Origin: Aquanectria penicillioides
Taxonomy: Eukaryota > Ascomycota > Sordariomycetes > Hypocreales > Nectriaceae
Length of the DNA stretch: 64,000 bases
Assembly: GCA_003415625.1 (NCBI GenBank)
Contig: PYIU01000001.1
Span: forward strand, 5,954,210-6,018,209
Direction of reading: 5' to 3'
A program made the translations under genes and the position numbers. Below, in pieces: positions 1 through 12,850 of this stretch. The notes under the pieces are model-generated. The model was given only the letters and a program-made list of their open reading frames with translations, was not told where the DNA came from and did not search any database. The number at the start of each line of letters is the position of its first letter. Positions within the stretch are counted from its first letter, which is position 1.

Positions 1-913
1 CATTAGTTACAAGCTGTCCGGTGCTTCGCTTCATCCCTTTCCCCAAGTATTACAATTAGGATGGGTCTTTTTCTCTTCGCTTCTCTTCTTCTCTCTTCGC
101 TTGCTTGTTTGCCCTAGATCCACATCAGCATCAGCCTCGTAGAAACAACCTTGAAGGGGTCACAAGCCCGCTTGTGATCGACAGGCCGGCATCTGCAAGG
201 AGTCCGCAATGTTGCGCCCCATAACGCACGCCGGCTCATTACCTACTGAAGTAATCGACATGACATGCACCTTGTCATCGACAAGGGCGCGGGTCTCCTT
301 TCCCCCTCATTTCCCAAAACCGGGGCACTAAGGAAGGCATAAAAAAAACAATTAAAAAAAACAGCATTTACCATGACCCACGGAAGCTGAGTCCTTGCAC
401 AGATAGTATGCAAGAACTAGGCAAAGCCATGCTATATCCACCCGGAGATAAGTGGAGATAATCAGAGTTCCCGTCTCTGAACAGAAGCCTGATTATGCTT
501 CCCGGACCTGTAATGTTTCGGCCGAGCGCTGCAAGCGCTTTGTAATTGTATTTGCCCGTTGCCTACCTAGTTAAATCCGCCATTCCTTGCCATCTTCTTC
601 TCTTCAGGAGTTGGTTCCTCTAGCTTTGCTTGACTCTGGCCCTGTCGTAACCGTCACTGCATGGTCCCTCCAAGAGCCACGGCTTCCCATTCCAATGATT
701 CACTGTCGTGTATGCCAACCCTGGTTTTCTCTCATCTCCTCTTGAATTGAATCTCACGCGTACACACACCAAACCCTTGGACACGCCTTTTGTCCGTGTC
801 GTGCTTTTTGCCCCTACTCAAACTTTGAGCCCCGTTGGAGATTGCCAAGAATCCGGGGTTCATCAGTCGGCACTTTGGAAACACTTACAGCAAACGTTTC
901 CGGCTCTGACAAC
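1..913. other. Non-coding stretch upstream of the MFS gene
   Basis: No convincing coding region. Short open frames from 708 onward on both strands overlap each other and the true first exon and show no family features. The stretch probably holds the promoter and 5' leader of the transporter that starts at 914. No clear TATA box or other regulatory motif could be assigned. Confidence 0.5.
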
Positions 914-2785
914 ATGTCGCCTCGCAGCGACGACGAAAAGGCCGTCGGTATCCCCCCTGGGGAGGACACTGACGGCAACACCATGGTTGAAGATAAGGAA
1001 ACTGCTGTTTCGCCGAGGCCGAGAAGCCCACTGACAGAAAAGACCAAGGGGGATGAAGGTCGCGAAAAAGGCGAGGGCAACGAATCGCCGGACGAGGATT
1101 TTGGTATCGAGGCCCAAGAGGTAAAGGCTTGTCCAATTCAATTCTGAATACCTTCACACTCTTTGCTGCTACCGCTGCCATTGTTTTCAATCCTTGAATT
1201 ACGCGCACCGCGCTGACCTCAGTGCTAGGACAACGTCGATATAGAGCGGGTGGAAACTCGAAGGACAAACGCCAGCCGCAAGACGCACCGCAGCATCCTC
1301 AGTCGCCTCTCCAAGAGCAAGAGCAAAAGCAAGACCAAGGAGAAGCTGCCGCCTCCTGTCCACCCGGTGATGGACCTGGACAACGGTGTCGTTGGTTGGG
1401 AATCGCAGCACGACCCGGAGCACCCTCTCAACTTCCCACAGTCTCGCAAGTGGTTCATCACCAGTCTTCTCTCGGCAATCACCTTCATGACCCCGTTTGC
1501 CTCCTCCATCCTCGCTCCGGCCATCACCTTTGTCGCTAAGGATTTCCACGAGCCTAGCGTCACCATGGCCTCGATGCCCGTGAGCATCTTTCTGCTAGGA
1601 TACGCTGTCGGGCCCCTTTTCCTCTCTCCGCTCTCTGAGATCTACGGCCGAAACATCATCATCACCACGGCCAATGCCTTCTTCTGTGCCTGGCTCATCG
1701 GTTGCGCCCTGGCCCCGACCCTCAGCTCCCTCGTCTTCTTCCGCTTCATGTGCGGGCTGGGAGGCTCAGCCTGTCAGACCATCGGCGGTGCCATCATCGC
1801 CGACTTGTTCCCCGTCAGCGAGCGAGGACGGGCCATGACCATCTGGATGCTGGGCCCCATGTTCGGTCCCTCTTGCGCTCCCGTCATCGGCGGCTTCGTT
1901 GCTGAGACCATTGGGTGGCGCTGGGTCAACTGGATCACCTTCATCCCTGCGACGCTGGTCGTCTTCTTCATGATATTCTTCAACCGCGAAACCAACCACC
2001 AGGTCCTCATCAGGCGGAAGACGGAGCGGCTTCGCAAGGAACTAAACCGACCCGAGCTCCGCAGCTGTTACGTCGATCCCAACGCTCCCGTCTTGCCTCG
2101 CCGTCAGATCATTCTCAACGGCCTGACTCGCCCCATCCGCCTGCTCTTCGGCTCCGCCATCGTATTTGGCGTCTCGCTGTATATTGCCTTTGCCTATGGC
2201 TGCCTGTACCTGCTCTTCAATACCATCCCCATCGTATTTCAGGACAGCTATGGCTGGTCCATTGGCATCACCGGCATCGTGTACCTGACACTGTTGATCG
2301 GCTACATGGTAGGCCTTGGTGTCTTCTCAGCTCTGTCAGACAAGACAGTTGTGCGTATGACAAAGGCCAACGGCGGCGTCTACGAGCCTGAGATGCGTCT
2401 CCCAGACTGTATTTGGTTTGCCTTCCTGTTGCCCATCACCTTCTTCTGGTACGGCTGGTCCGCCGACAAGGCCGTGCATTGGATCGTCCCTATCATCGGC
2501 CTCATCCCCTTCGGCCTAGGCATCGTGGGCATCTGGCTTCCCATTCAGGCCTACTTAGTTGACGCCTACTCGCAGTATGCTGCCAGCGCCCTCGCCGCCT
2601 TTTCCGTCATGAGAAGCGTCGTCGCCGCCTTCCTGCCCCTCGCGGGTCCCCAGATGTACGATGCCCTTGGTGTCGGCTGGGGCAACTCCTTGCTCGGTTT
2701 CATCGCCGTGGCCCTCATCCCCATTCCTGCCCTGATCTACAAGTTTGGCGGCCGCATTCGCAAGAGGGAGACTATTAAGTTGTGA
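914..2785 (+). CDS. MFS transporter, DHA1 drug/polyamine antiporter type
   Basis: Predicted 587-residue plasma-membrane transporter in two exons, 914-1120 and 1229-2785, joined in phase 0; the intron ends in TGCTAG. The ATG at 914 is chosen because it opens the frame leading into the splice site. Residues 1 to about 140 form a charged, hydrophilic cytosolic tail rich in Lys/Ser. About twelve hydrophobic segments follow, starting at KWFITSLLSAITF. A motif-A-like loop (PLSEIYGRN) lies near residue 205, with a second conserved stretch (SERGRAMTIWMLGP) about 60 residues later. This is the pattern of the fungal DHA1 group (CaMDR1/FLR1/TPO-like), which exports drugs, polyamines or toxic metabolites with proton antiport. 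The substrate cannot be read from sequence. The last helix ends in a short basic tail (GGRIRKRETIKL). No cluster partners are adjacent, so a dedicated role in secondary metabolism is not suggested. Confidence 0.9.
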
Positions 2786-3848
2786 GAAGAATGGTGCGAT
2801 GATGGACAGCGCTCTTTTGGAAGTAGGTAATGTGGTCAAAGCGTTGGGAGGAGGTAGTTGTATCCGTTGGTAGATATCCCATAAAAGTTCATGTATTTAG
2901 ATTTCATACCTACTCTTATTGTGATCACGCGGAAAGGAAACAAAAAGAATAATCCAACTCGCTCTTACTGACTTAGTCGCTGGTGAAACGTCAGAATGAG
3001 TCATCCCCAAGGTATATAATACACCCGATTGCAAGTCTCACGCCAAGCTCAGCCAGAATCAGGCATATCTTGTGCGTCTTACTGTCTAGTAGAGATTAAC
3101 TAATGAAAACCAGGGCTTTCTAAACTATGTCCCCTGACTTGAGGAGAGAACAAGCAAGGCCAATTCGCATCGACCAAAGTCAGGATAAGAGAATGAAGAT
3201 TTGAGCTGCGTTACTCGTGAACATACCTATGTAACTAGGGCAGGTCGTAAGTTTTGAAATAGAAGCGATTTGAATTCTCGTTCCTTCAAGGAAGTATTTC
3301 CCATGAGCTGAAACCAGTACATTCCGTTCTTCCACTTTCTTTTAGGTCTCTGTCGATTTATCTTCACCATGCACTTTTAGATATCCAGTGTTGAAACCAC
3401 CATTCCAAATTTATTAGTTGCCGTAAACCTATCTAATCGATATCTCCAAGGTGGGTAGGAGAACAGTTATTTGTCTGGAGGGCACTGAAGCGTTTTCACA
3501 ACTTGAATTTCAAGACAAGTTATGGATGGACATGTTTATTCAGGGACAAGAAGTGGCTTGTCAATTCGTATTGGCTCGTTTTGCTTTATTTTTAATCCAG
3601 CCAGGCCATCTGATGAAAACTAATAATGCACTAATCTCAATGTCGAGACGAGATCGAAGAGAAAGATTTTCTGTTTCGTAAAATGTCGTGGATTCGTAGA
3701 TGATGCCCTACCGTGGTCTCCCTTGGTCCGCTGGGGAAAATAAATATACCCGGTTCCCAATCATAATGCAAATGCTCCGAAACTCCGTGTTTGTCCAATT
3801 TGCCTCATTATTTCTTCCCAAAGAGTACAAAGCTCATGTCTTCACCTG
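2786..3848. other. Intergenic stretch between convergent genes
   Basis: About 1 kb of AT-richer DNA between the stop codons of the MFS gene and the potassium transporter, so it holds two 3' regions. The only longer frame (3451-3681, +) starts with GTG and has no recognisable features. Nothing else supported. Confidence 0.5.
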
Positions 3849-6300
3849 CTAAATTTCTTTTACAAAGCCAACCTCAACCAAGTCATCCGGGTCAATATCT
3901 AGGTTAGCCAACTTGGTTCGTGTATTCTCGCGAATCCACAAAAACGCCTCTAGGGCCGCACGTCGAAGGAGATTTCCGATGTTCCGCCCTTGTCTCCGGT
4001 GTACTCGCATCGTCTGCTTTCCCATGAGATACACAGTTTGGAAATCCTGTGCGGTGCGAAGAGCTTCAAGTTCTTCGCGTTCATCCGGCGGCAAGGTATC
4101 TTCATTAGCCGCGGGCGATCCTCTTGTAATAAACAGGGTAAGTTCTAGCACGATCCTTCGAGCGAGGTCCGGTGTGAGAACATCATCCATATATCCATGA
4201 CGCAAGGCAATCCGATAACACGACGGGATCCTGGAAGTAACGCGATTGATGACGAAACGCTGATCAACAGGAACAGTCGGCTGAGAGAGTGAGCGCATAT
4301 GGAAGAAAACGATGACTTGCGGCCGAGTCTGGAATTTTCGTACGAATTGTGTGAACACTTTCGGGATGTGGTCACCGCTGCCCCCAACCTTGTCGAAAAA
4401 TATGCCGAGTCCCGGCGCATGAGTCAGATGGCCACCTCCATACTGGGGAGCGAGTCTCAATCGAACCGGGCTGCCATCGCTTGTGCTTCTAGCAATAGAA
4501 TTGTTGCGCGACATGAGAAGAAGGTCGGAGGGCTCGATCATGTCTTTCATTTCCGCCTTCCATTGTTGCTCCTTGCCCCACCTCCAGAGCATAAAAATGT
4601 TAGAAAGAATGAATGAGAGGACAAGTGCAAACCATCCTCCGTCAGGGACCTTGTTTAGGGCCGCCGACAGATAGACTCCATCGAGTAGGATAAAGACCGA
4701 GAATACAAGTAACACAATAGGTGAAGGGATACGCCAAATAATCAACGCGACCAAAGACACCAAGCAAGTCGTAATGAAAGTGACAATAATGACGCATGCA
4801 CCATATGCATGACCAAGACTCGTCGTCTAGTTGAAAAAGGGTTAGAATTTCCACTCTCAAGGGGGTCCTAGAAAACTGACATTGTTATACACAGCAGTGA
4901 CAACAACCGTACCAATCATGAGCAACCAGTTGGCTAAGGGCATATAGATTTGATCATGGAATCGGCGACTTGTGTGCACTGTCTTAATGTGGGGAAAGTA
5001 GCTCAGCCTCATCAATTGTGAGATGAGTTGAAAGGAGCTCGTAATCAAAGCCTGACTTGCGACAATCGCCGCCAGGATAGCAATGACGAGACTAAAGTAG
5101 AAGAGGTCATCCGGCACGGTATAGAAGAAAGGGTTGGTGAAAGCGGTGCCAGTCTCGTCCCAAGAGATGAATGCTGCCTGCCCTGCGTACGTTATCAACA
5201 GGCATGGAAAAGCCAAGACAAGCCAAGAAATTTGGATAGCCCGTTGGCCAAAGGCCCCGAGGTCAGCAAAAAGGGACTCCACACCGGTGAATGCGAGTAG
5301 CAACCCGCCCAGAGACTTCCAGCCCTCCGAACCATTCCGCACAAGATAGACAAAAGCGTAGTGAGGGCTAAACGCTTTGAGTACTGTGTGATCGTACTCA
5401 ACCAAGTTGTAGATGCCAATTGACAGGTTGAATAGGAGCCAGATGACGACGATTGGGGCGAATGACGTTCCAATCTTGGACGTGCCAAGAGGCTGAAGCA
5501 GGAATAAGAGCACCAAGATTCCACAGCTGATGCCGACGATGGCATGCCTTCCCAAATCGGGTCGAACGACCTGAATACCTTGAACAGCACCTAAGACCGA
5601 CTGAGCTGGCGTCAAGATATTATCCGCGACAACCATGGAAACACCCAGCACCCCGACGATCCTGAGGATTGCCTTGGCTGCGTTGCTTCTCTCAAGGAAG
5701 TCTCGGACTATCCTCCCAGCTGGCGGTAGGTCTGTGGAGCCTACCTCTCGCTCTAACCGGATCATAATTCTTTCGGGATAGTTGGGATCGGCGTAGACAA
5801 TATTGGCATAACGAGCTAGGAGTGAGTAAACGGCAAAGGTACCACCCTGTCCATCATCATCGGCCGAGAGAACGATGAAGCAGTACTTAATGGTGACGAT
5901 AAGGGTCAGTGACCAGATGATGATGGAGAGAGCTCCAACGAGGTCATCCCACGAGGGCTGTTGACGGAAGGTCGAGCTGAAAACATAGAGAGGGCTGGTG
6001 CCGATGTCTCCGTACACGACACCAGTGCTCTGCCACGCGAGCCAGAGGAGGAGAAAGCCTTTGTATGTCTATCGCGGGTATCTCGCATTAGACCCATGAA
6101 ATTGCCATTTAAATAAAGCACAATCCTACCTGCTTGTTGATTCGATTTAAATCCTCATGCTCAATTCGCTGGGCCTTTTCCTGGTCGTGCAGGTCGCGGG
6201 CGTCCGGGTCGGATGGGGCCAGGGAGACGGCGTCATCGTCAATGACGATGTTGGCCCTGGCTTCTATCGTATCATCTCGTTCATCGCTTGAGTGTCCCAT
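3849..6300 (-). CDS. hak1: HAK/KUP-family high-affinity potassium transporter
   Basis: Plasma-membrane K+ uptake protein of the HAK/KUP/KT family, 778 residues in three exons: 6300-6130, 6068-4881 and 4826-3849, all junctions phase 0. The hydrophilic N-terminal tail (57 residues in exon 1) is followed by the family signature GVVYGDIGTSPLYVF near residues 74-88. Around twelve hydrophobic segments then run to the middle of exon 3. The soluble C-terminal third ends in LVEVGFVKEI, the family's usual type of ending. The second intron uses a weak donor (GTCAGT), but the joined protein reads smoothly through AVYNN-TTSLGHAYG. The best-known relative is Neurospora HAK1, a K+-H+ symporter induced by potassium starvation; the present protein is somewhat shorter. 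It is convergent with the MFS gene and about 2 kb from the next gene upstream. Confidence 0.93.
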
Positions 6301-8292
6301 GTCGAGGTCCTTCGTAATAGGTCACTTGGTGAGGCTGAGGGACACAGAGCAGCGTCGCGAAATTTCGGGGCGACGGGTTATATATTCTAGGCTAGGATGG
6401 CAAGGTACCTAGAAAGGCGGAACGCATTCAAGACATGATCGGACGGGGACCGTCAATGGCGAACATGGCGTCTTGGCGATCCCACCTTGACCACAGCCAC
6501 AATAGTGCCAAACGGCGCGTATCTTTATTGCCAAGCAGTCACGGGGAGGTTATCATGGCAAGCTGATAGGCTGGATGGGACAAGCTCTGGATGGCCCCAC
6601 CTAATAGAGCACACCAAGGTCGTCGATTGTCTGCAGACGCATGGAGCATCGAGCAAGCTTTGGGGGCTGTGTGCATGCCAAGTCCCTTCCTTTCGCCTCT
6701 CTCTCGTCATGGGAGGGGAAGACCCTCAGCGTGAGGGGGAAGGTCTCTTGGCAAACATGACTGCACAAGCTCTGGATCTCTCCTTTACGGCCGGTCCAAT
6801 GGGTCTAGAAGGCTCAAGCCCCGTCGACGTTAGTGACGTGAGTGCGGGGAATGGGCGACGATAACCATGGATGTCCGTGGGAACGACTGCATGCGGCGGC
6901 CCAAGGCCGAGACGCTAAAAGGCTTGGTATTTGCGAGTCCGTCGTGGGCCGTGGTAGGCCGTCTCGGTCGCTGTGTGTTGAAGTCCTTGGCGAACCTGGG
7001 GTCACCCCCTAGAAATGCCGCAACACACCACAGTTTGACAAACTGGTCGCCAAGGTTAGCCAGGGAAGGCAGTCGATGGCATAAAGCGAGAGATGGAGGA
7101 CCAGAGGGAGCCTGCGAGGTGGCAATCGAGCTGCCAAGGTGATTAGGGTGCCGGGGTTGCGTTAGTGAGGTTGCGTCCATGTGGGGGGCCTCAAGCCCAT
7201 CTCCAAGAACTCTCCATCCGGGTAAGTTCGGGCGGCCACGTGAGGGGACGAGAGGTGTTGGAGTGGCCGTGGAAACTGCAAATCAACCATCTGTCAGTCA
7301 TTTCGTAGCGGCTGCAGTGCCATTGCAGAGCCAAGGTTTCTTACTCCGATTGTCGGGTTGTCTCAAGAATGTGGCTGCGGAATGATGGATCACTGGCTTT
7401 CATTATCTTTTTTTTTTCCTCTCTTCTCGAGTGAGAAGAGAGAAGAGTCAAGAAAATGGAATGGTCCCATCCAAGCAGATGGGAGGTGATTACGTACGTG
7501 CATCGTCCGTTCTGCACAATCCTAAGACAGGGAGGAGGCACGAGCATACCTGCTTCCGTGTTCCTGTTCCTTCACCCGCCGTTGAATCGCTGTCGGAACA
7601 GGGAAAAAAGCAACCCCAAAATTCTCATCATGTCTCAACCCAATTTGACAGGTGGCACATGTCTGACCAGGCACGCATGCGACCACTTGAAGTAAAACAA
7701 AGCCACCCAGCTGAACTACAATGGTAGGCATGTCCCATACGGGTGCCCGCATTCCTGAAATCCGGCCAACCTTGACTTTAAGAGCCCTCATCAACTCATC
7801 CCTAACAAATCCAACCTATCAACCTAACTGGGACCGGGGTTGCTTCCACGGATCGGTAGATGGCATGAACTAGCTGGATCTTCCCACCCCAGGTTTAAGA
7901 ATAAAAATAAATGGCAAGATGGTCTCTGCAGAGAGAAAAACGAATATACAATATAATTTTGTTCTTATTCTTACTTTTTTATTTTTACTTTTATACACTA
8001 CTTACGTGTGCGGCTCTCAAACAGCACATAGTTCAACTCTACTCGAACATTGACCCAAACCAAATCCGAGCTAGAATACACACCCTCCGCAACTGGATGC
8101 GAAACAGCTCCGAAGTGGAGACCAAGAGTGATCAATTCCATATGCGTGGTTGTATTTTCCATAATGTTGTATCATTTTTATGTAAACGAATAAAAAAAAG
8201 TCAATATAATAAAAGACTCACTGATTCTCTTCCCAACAGGTATCAATCCTATAAAGTGTTTCATATCCCATCATTACTCTATTAAATACATC
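6301..8292. other. Non-coding stretch, 2 kb
   Basis: Holds the leader of the HAK gene (its right-hand neighbour ends at 8293). Several overlapping short frames on both strands have no family signature. The frame at 7911-8285 begins with an ATG but is a T-rich, low-complexity reading with a hydrophobic Phe/Tyr/Leu run, best explained by AT-rich 3' flank. Nothing else supported. Confidence 0.45.
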
Positions 8293-10394
8293 TTAAACCA
8301 ACTCCCATCGCATCACATAGTCCCAACTCATGCTACCCGGCTTGCCTTTCCTGTCTAGAAATTCCTGGGCTGTGACGCCTCGCGCATCTTGGTCATTGAT
8401 CGAAGTGAGCTGAGCAATCTGAAGAGGCTGGCCAGGCGCCCCCAGATCCCTTGCATTTACATCCACCCAGTGCCAGTAGCCATTTGTCTCTATGGGCACC
8501 ATATCATCATTCCGCCCGTCAACTCCGTGGATACTTAGGAGTAGCAGGGGAGGCTTGCCACGTCCGTGTTTCTCCGATGTCCAATGCTCGCAGATCTTGG
8601 AAAACTGAAACCGTACGACTTCACCACTGTGTACCGGGATGTGCTTTTCTTTGGGCTCCACACTTTCCGGCGAAATGCCTTCGGCATTTGTGTTGGTGTA
8701 GAAAATGGGAGTCTCCCAGACGGCTTCGCCGATATAGTATTCCTCCCAGCCCATGATCCGACCGTCGTTTCGAAACTGGTACTTTGTCTCTTTGGGGAAG
8801 TGCGACCAGCCAAACTTGTCGTTGGTCTTTGTAAAATGCCCCGGTGAAAACTTTTGGACGTACTCATTGGTGGTGGTGTCGAGATGGCCGGCGCCCCAAC
8901 ATGCATCCAGCAGTTTCCATTCTCCACCATCGATCCTCACCGCATTCCAGGCGTGTCCCGTTGCATTTGGAGGGGGGGCCTCTCGCCTTTCTTTAACGGG
9001 TCATACCCATAGCCTTTACCATGACCAGAGACAACCACGCATTCGAGTCCGGCTCTGTTGGCAATTGCCTTGTAGGACTCCGCGTATCCTTGGCACACAG
9101 CCTTTCCTTGGAGAATAGTATCTGTGGCTGACATATGCTTGACACATTTTCCGAAGAATGACACAGTATCGTAAACAATATTATGATGAAACCAGGTAAA
9201 GATTGCCCGGGCCTTCAATGTATATGACGGGAAGGGATCACAGAGTCCCCGAGCCAAGTAACCAATGGGGTCGTTTCTCGGCAATGTGTGTCTAGGAAAT
9301 TGTGCTGCAACGCCATCTGGGCCACTCCAGTCATGGCAAATCCAACATTCAACGGCAGGGGGACTGGGTGCGACGGCTCGGGCAGAAGCAGCTTCAATCT
9401 GTGCGAGTGATGGGCGAGAGGAAACTGGCACTAGCGGAGGTTCATTGTTTGATGATGGCCTCGTCGGGATGGGAGGTCGCACCTCCGGGACTGGTGGAGG
9501 TCGCTGGGCTACGGCTGGGGACGGCTGTGGTTTTGGTGTTCCATTGGTGAGCGGTGCTTTCACAAATGCCGCTGGCGCTGGCGGTAGCTTTCGGGGAGGT
9601 AATTTGGGCTCCGTAGCTACCGCTGGTGCATTCTGCTGTGGTCTTGCTGGTCGAGAAGGTAGCCTTGGTGGAAGCCTGGGTTTGGCTGCTGGTGCGGGCT
9701 CAATCTGCCGGACGGCGGGGACGGGTCGAGATGGGGCGACATGCTGCTTGGGCGGGGCCGTCTTTCTGGCCGCTTCCGTCTTCTTGGCCGCTTCTTCCAA
9801 ATCTCTCTTGGTGGGCGGCAGAGGAGGGAGACTGGCTGGATCATATGCTGGGGGTAGCTTGTAGATGGTCCCTTCAGAGCCCTGACTGGTGACAGAGGAT
9901 GCAGTGTGACCCACGGACAAGGAGGACAGGGTTGAGTGCTGGGAAATTTCAGAAGAGCCTGAGTTGCGCCTTACCATCAAACTGGAGGGCTGGGTTACGG
10001 AGCGTCGTGGAGGCAAAGTCGGCACTGTTTGGCTGGACGAGGTGCGACTCGGGAGTGGAGGAGGGGCGCCTGGGCTCCGGTGATGCTGATGGTGCGTCCG
10101 ACTTGCATCGTCCTCGACAACTGCTGAGTCCTGGCGAGAAACGGATGGTGCATCGTTCCGCTTGGGTCTGGGAGGAATCACTGGGCTCGACTGGGTTACT
10201 ACATACGAGGATGGAACCACTGGCAGCGACTGAGTCTTGGCCTCGACGACAGGACGGCCTGGAGGCGGTGGAGGGGGTGGCCGCTTGCGTATGGGCTCTG
10301 GGGTGCCTCCATCGCTGCTGAAGTTTTTCTGCTTGTTGAGGGCTGCTATTCGCTCAGCCAGCGTATTGAACTGAGGCTCCTCTATATCGGCCAT
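8293..10394 (-). CDS. Proline-rich KY-like transglutaminase-fold protein (reading frame broken)
   Basis: About 700 residues if read across one frameshift. The start is ATG at 10394. Residues 1 to about 330 are proline/serine-rich and disordered, with poly-Pro runs that resemble SH3-ligand sites. The C-terminal half is a transglutaminase-like core: the Cys region GKAVCQGYAESYK (Cys near 434), then the His region GHAWNAVRIDGG and the Asp region WKLLDACWGAGH, which together form the Cys-His-Asp triad. Fungal and animal relatives include KY (kyphoscoliosis peptidase) and cytokinesis factor Cyk3; no SH3 domain is visible here. The Cys half lies in one frame and the His/Asp half in the next. The switch falls at a seven-base C run on the coding strand (8972-8978 on the + strand), where one more C would restore the frame. 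As written, the product would lose two of the three triad residues. Peptidase activity is an inference; several family members act as scaffolds. Confidence 0.82.
8972..8978 (-). other. Frameshift site in the KY-like gene (C7 run)
   Basis: The upstream frame reads GHGKGYGYDPLKKGERPP and then runs into nonsense and a stop at 8937. The downstream frame, open from before 8940, begins with the conserved PNATGHAWNAVRIDGG. The two meet at this homopolymer and the total is one base short. No intron with usable length and ends fits here. Confidence 0.8.
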
Positions 10395-12680
10395 TATAAC
10401 GGTAGTCTAATGACAATAGCCAGTCGCGACCTCTTCCAGTCCAGCGAGGATTAGATGGGTTCGGAATGTATGCGGCGACAAGACCACCAAAGTCGATGGA
10501 TGGGGAGGGCCACGTCAGTCAGCGTAAGGCAATGCGACGTGGTGGACCTTGTACCACGAAATAAATGACGCCAAAACGAAAAAAAAAAATGCAATTGAAC
10601 AAAGCCAAGGCGGGGACGGTGATGGCGATTTATATGAAGAGCGTGCGAGAAAGAAATACGAAACTAGGCCGGTCAGGTCAAGTAGTTGCTGCACATATTT
10701 GCCTGATTGAAGGGTGATGGGCAGTGTTGGTGTGACTGAGCGGCCCGGGCACAGCCTTGCAAGTGGACCCAGGAGGTGCAGGTTACAGGCTGGGAGAGAA
10801 AAGAGTCAGATCCCCAAGTTTCATCGTGGGTAAAGCCAACAGACAGCGTCGGTTTTCAGCCCCAAAAAGCACCACAATTGCGGCTGAGGAGGATTTTCAC
10901 GGTTGCAGCAAGCTCGCTTCTCAGTGCCGTACGGGCGTTGCAGGCATGGGTCTAGGCTTCCTGTCGAAGCCTGAGTGCAGGGGATAGTGCGTTGCTTGTG
11001 TTGTCCATCTCACAATACAATCCCGCCGAAGGAGTGCATATCCAGCTTCTTGCTTTGGGGAGATACGAATACTCTCCCTGGTATCATCTCATCCCGTCGT
11101 TACTGTGAGACTTGGCACCGGCCCCAGTCCCAACTGTAGAACTAAGTTCCGGCCGCCTCTTCAAGCCTTTTGAGGATTGACACCATGAAAGACATGTCTC
11201 AAATGACGCGTTGCCCATCAGACTTAGTCCTCGCTTCCTCACCACCCTGTTCAGCCTGGTAGTTGTGTTTCCTTCTTTTCGAACACGAGCAGTGGGTGGC
11301 TGATGCGAGGTCGGAGAATATTATGTAGGGCAACTCACCAACATCTAGGCCAAGGCATATTAAAAAGCTAGTAAGACTCGGGACCATTGTGAACACTTGG
11401 AAATATCATAACTCTCAACACAAGGCATCCCACACGCGTTGTCGTGTCACGAACTTGGCAGACGGAAAATGGGGCGATTCGGAGGTTTTGGCCCAGGCGC
11501 CACGACTCCACAGCCTTCAGTGGACCTCATGTGGGCTTGGTGCCTCCTTGGCTCCGTCGTGTAAAAGGGGACCAAAGGTGCCGACTAATGCATCCCGTAC
11601 ATTGCCGTACGGTCGGGAATCGTTAGTCTTGCAGTCCGGCCCGTTTCCCTGAAGAGATGGCCATCACGATGCGTTGGCGTTTGTCTTCATTTATTCCCCA
11701 CAATATGCCAAAGATGGGTGCGGGCATGATCGAGGGGAGGTCCTAGAGGCTAGGCTTGATCAGCACAGGCAGATGAACTGGACTCGAGGAGCGCTGATCA
11801 ATGATTGGTGATGGACGGATTTCCAGAGCCTCCTCTCGCGACTTGGACCGCGTTGAGCCACGTTGAACGAAGGGGCGGGGGTTCCCCCTTGGATTTCCAG
11901 AAACAGAAACGTCCAGACAAATCCCCGTTCTTTCAGTTGTGCTCAGCCGCGGTGGTGCAACGTCGAACCCGAGGGCCGTGGCCTTGTTTGGGTAGGGCAG
12001 ACAACCTGGGATGACAGAATTCCTTTTTTCATGTTGATCCTGCCAAACTACTGGATGATTTTTTCCCCCTCTCGTTTTAGTGGCAAGGTTCCTAGTGTGA
12101 CCCCGAAAGCCCTGATCCAGAAGGGTTGCTGTGTGTTGGTGACAACGTTCATCCATCTTCAGGGACAGCGCAAGATGGATCCAGAGACCGATGAAGGGGT
12201 GCAAGGTCTCCACAGTAGGTCCTCGCCATTGTGCTCTTTTTTTTTTTTCTTTTTCTTGCCTGAAATCTATTTCGGTGATTAAGTCTTAGGATCAACGCCC
12301 ATGTCCCGTTGAACAAAATTGGTCGTGTTGGTTTATGGCAGTCACAGTGCAGACAACGGGCGTTGGTGCTCGGGTTCCGCCCAGTCATTGGCACCAACAA
12401 GGCGCAGCAGATGCTCAATTTATCGAGACGCCTTTCAAGACTTTGCAGAACGCGGGAGTCTATCGATGTCTGAAACACATTTCTTGAGGTGTGTGCAGGC
12501 GTTCAGCCATGAAGGGTTTTTTGCAACTCAGAGGTTTTAGTCTCAGCAATACCCGTTTAATTCACGCCCTGTCACCCACATGCCACACGGCAAACTACAC
12601 AGTACCCACTACGCTGCACCCTACCAACTTGTGGCCGCCTCTCCATCCACTCACCAAGTTGAATCCACTCACCCATCCAA

Positions 12681-12723
12681 GTACATACATACATACATAC
12701 ATACATACATACATAGTATGTAC
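12681..12723. repeat. (TACA)n microsatellite flanked by an inverted 8-mer
   Basis: About eight TACA units. The left edge begins GTACATAC (12681-12688) and the right edge ends with its reverse complement GTATGTAC (12716-12723), so the array could form a hairpin. It lies about 0.95 kb upstream of the F-box ATG. Confidence 0.85.
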
Positions 12724-12794
12724 ACTCACACACACATTCGCACTCACAGATAGTAGATACTGTAGGCATGTACCTACAGTACAGTGGGTAGGTA

Positions 12795-12850
12795 CTCTCA
12801 CTCACTCACTCACTCACTCATTCACACACCCACCCACCCACCCACTCACA
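12795..12850. repeat. (CTCA)n and (CCCA)n microsatellites
   Basis: A run of CTCA units to about 12820 passes into ACACCC and CCCA units to about 12846. It is a compound simple repeat in the F-box leader, separated from the TACA array by about 70 bases. No coding role. Confidence 0.8.

Noticed and set aside
3451..3681. Small plus-strand frame between convergent genes
   Set aside because: Starts with GTG, no features, in AT-rich 3' flank.
7911..8285. A 124-codon plus-strand frame beginning with ATG
   Set aside because: T-rich low-complexity translation, no family features, ends just before the 3' end of the convergent KY-like gene.
11743..12213. A 156-codon minus-strand frame between the KY-like and F-box genes
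   Set aside because: No conserved motif, competing frames on the other strand, and C-rich leader-like composition.
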